The translations under genes were made by a program, and so were the position numbers. The notes under the pieces are model-generated. The model was not told the DNA's origin and did no database searches. It saw only the letters and a program-made list of their open reading frames with translations. From Jiella sonneratiae (GTDB lineage Bacteria > Pseudomonadota > Alphaproteobacteria > Rhizobiales > Rhizobiaceae), in the NCBI RefSeq assembly GCF_017353515.1, contig NZ_JAFMPY010000018.1:1-64000 (forward strand): 64,000 bases of DNA. The letters are read 5' to 3'. Below are positions 63,197-64,000 of this stretch, piece by piece (the first letter of the stretch is position 1; each line of letters starts with the position of its first letter).

Positions 63197-64000
63197 TCAG
63201 GCGCCGTCCGCGACCAGCCGGTCGTAATGCCGGCGCATGATGACGGTCCAATCGGCCAGCCGCCGATCGTGCTTCAGGAAGGAACAGTCGAGGCCCTGAT
63301 GCGCGAACGCCCTGAGGTCGCGCGGCGAAATCCCGTAGGCGGCCTTGAAGGCGCGGGAGAAATGCGCCGCGCTGGCGAAGCCGACGCCGTGCGAGACGTC
63401 TTCGATGCGGGCACCGCGCGCCGATGCGTCGGCAAGAAGATCGAAGGCGCGGGCGAGGCGCCGCCCCTGGACGAGCGCCGCGATGCCGCCGTCGACCTCC
63501 GCCAGGCGATAGAGGCTCGCCCGCGACAGGCCGCAGGCGGCGGCGATGCTGGCGGGGGACATTTCCGGATCGCCGAGCCTTTCGTCGACGAACTGGACGA
63601 TCCGCTGGCGCAGGCTCGCGGCCATCGCCGCGCGGGCCTGCGGGTCGCCGCCGCGCGGGTCGGCGCCACCCATCAGCGTAAGCAGCGCCTCGACCCCGGC
63701 CTCCATCTCCGCGCCGGAAAGGCGGGGGGCATTGTCCGCAAGAGCGGTGAGATGGCCGCGGATCAGCGGCGTCATCGCCGTCTCCGCGCCGAGCCTGCGG
63801 CCGTGGAAGAGGGCGCCCTGGACGCGGGCGCAAAGGGCCCGGGGCACGAGCAGCGTGACGTTGGAAAAGGCGCTCGCCGCGGTCTCGAAGGGGCGGGCGA
63901 GATCGAGCACGCTGATCTCGCCGGGACGGAGCTCGATGGTCTCCCCGGCACAGTCGCCGGCATAGCCGCCGCTTTCGTAGAGCTGGACCACCACGTGGTC
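63197..64000 (-). CDS. AraC family transcriptional regulator (N terminus beyond window)
   Basis: At least 268 residues; the frame stays open to the right edge (DHVVVQLYESGGYAG), so the true start is outside. The visible N-terminal part resembles the AraC_binding_2 cupin-like domain (GETIELRPGEISVLDLARPFE). The C-terminal HTH_18 domain (about the last 110 residues) has SPASIAAACGLSRASLYRL and IEDVSHGVGFASAAHFSRAFKAAYGISPRDLRA. Ligand and targets are unknown. Confidence 0.88.
   Translation of the reverse strand, partial: DHVVVQLYESGGYAGDCAGETIELRPGEISVLDLARPFETAASAFSNVTLLVPRALCARVQGALFHGRRLGAETAMTPLIRGHLTALADNAPRLSGAEMEAGVEALLTLMGGADPRGGDPQARAAMAASLRQRIVQFVDERLGDPEMSPASIAAACGLSRASLYRLAEVDGGIAALVQGRRLARAFDLLADASARGARIEDVSHGVGFASAAHFSRAFKAAYGISPRDLRAFAHQGLDCSFLKHDRRLADWTVIMRRHYDRLVADGA

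Overview
This is a chromosomal stretch of a high-GC alphaproteobacterium. The gene content and order point to the Hyphomicrobiales (Rhizobiales): rpsT, a rhodanese gene and dnaA, then dnaN-recF-moeB; ubiE-ubiB-coaBC-dut beside mutM; the chvI-chvG-hprK-EIIA(man)-HPr signalling block near pckA; rpoN-hpf-ptsN next to the lptCAB genes; a FYDLN-acid protein beside a class II aroA; and LexA- and EcfG-like sites of alphaproteobacterial form. Family level (for example Aurantimonadaceae) is only a guess from general resemblance.

Layout. The left edge (1-344) carries the 5' end of an ISAs1-family insertion sequence. 435-3149 holds a GNAT acetyltransferase, comM with an SOS-type box, and tRNA-Gln. 3269-7330 is a three-gene orphan type VI secretion cassette (vgrG, DUF6931-type protein, FHA protein). 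7626-14970 is nitrogen-PTS, ribosome hibernation, sigma-54, LPS transport, SppA, IHF-beta and a LapA-like protein. 14971-16283 is an 845-bp gap with an orphan terminator, leading to a small heat-shock gene under a ROSE-like RNA thermometer. 16410-24839 is the replication block (moeB, recF, dnaN, dnaA, rhodanese, rpsT), an enoyl-CoA hydratase and mutM. 25022-29961 is ubiE-ubiB-coaBC-dut, interrupted by a toxin-antitoxin pair whose toxin overlaps coaBC. 30017-39782 holds a diguanylate cyclase, cysK, a large catalase, rpsA-cmk-aroA and the FYDLN protein. 39951-48317 is the carbon/envelope sensing block: HPr, EIIA(man), HPr kinase, ChvG, ChvI, a class III nucleotide cyclase and pckA.

48318-53206 is the most unusual part. 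It has palindromic repeat elements around arfB, then two secreted fasciclin proteins under near-identical ECF-like promoters, a Tat-exported MsrB, and a second small heat-shock gene with its own ROSE-like hairpin and a DUF1150 gene. 53488-58222 is a fructose-type ABC transporter (frcA, frcC, frcB) divergent from a ROK regulator. 58271-64000 holds a DUF2585 membrane protein, betI-betA with a perfect palindromic operator, endonuclease III, a lone receiver-domain protein and an AraC-type regulator that runs off the right edge.

Functional themes. Stress handling recurs throughout: RNA thermometers on both hsp20 genes, a likely general-stress promoter on katE, an SOS box on comM, and the Met-rich fasciclin/MsrB cluster. 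The replication and translation genes are conserved housekeeping. The IS end, T6SS cassette, toxin-antitoxin pair and repeat elements are the accessory parts. No CRISPR array, prophage or complete mobile element was seen.
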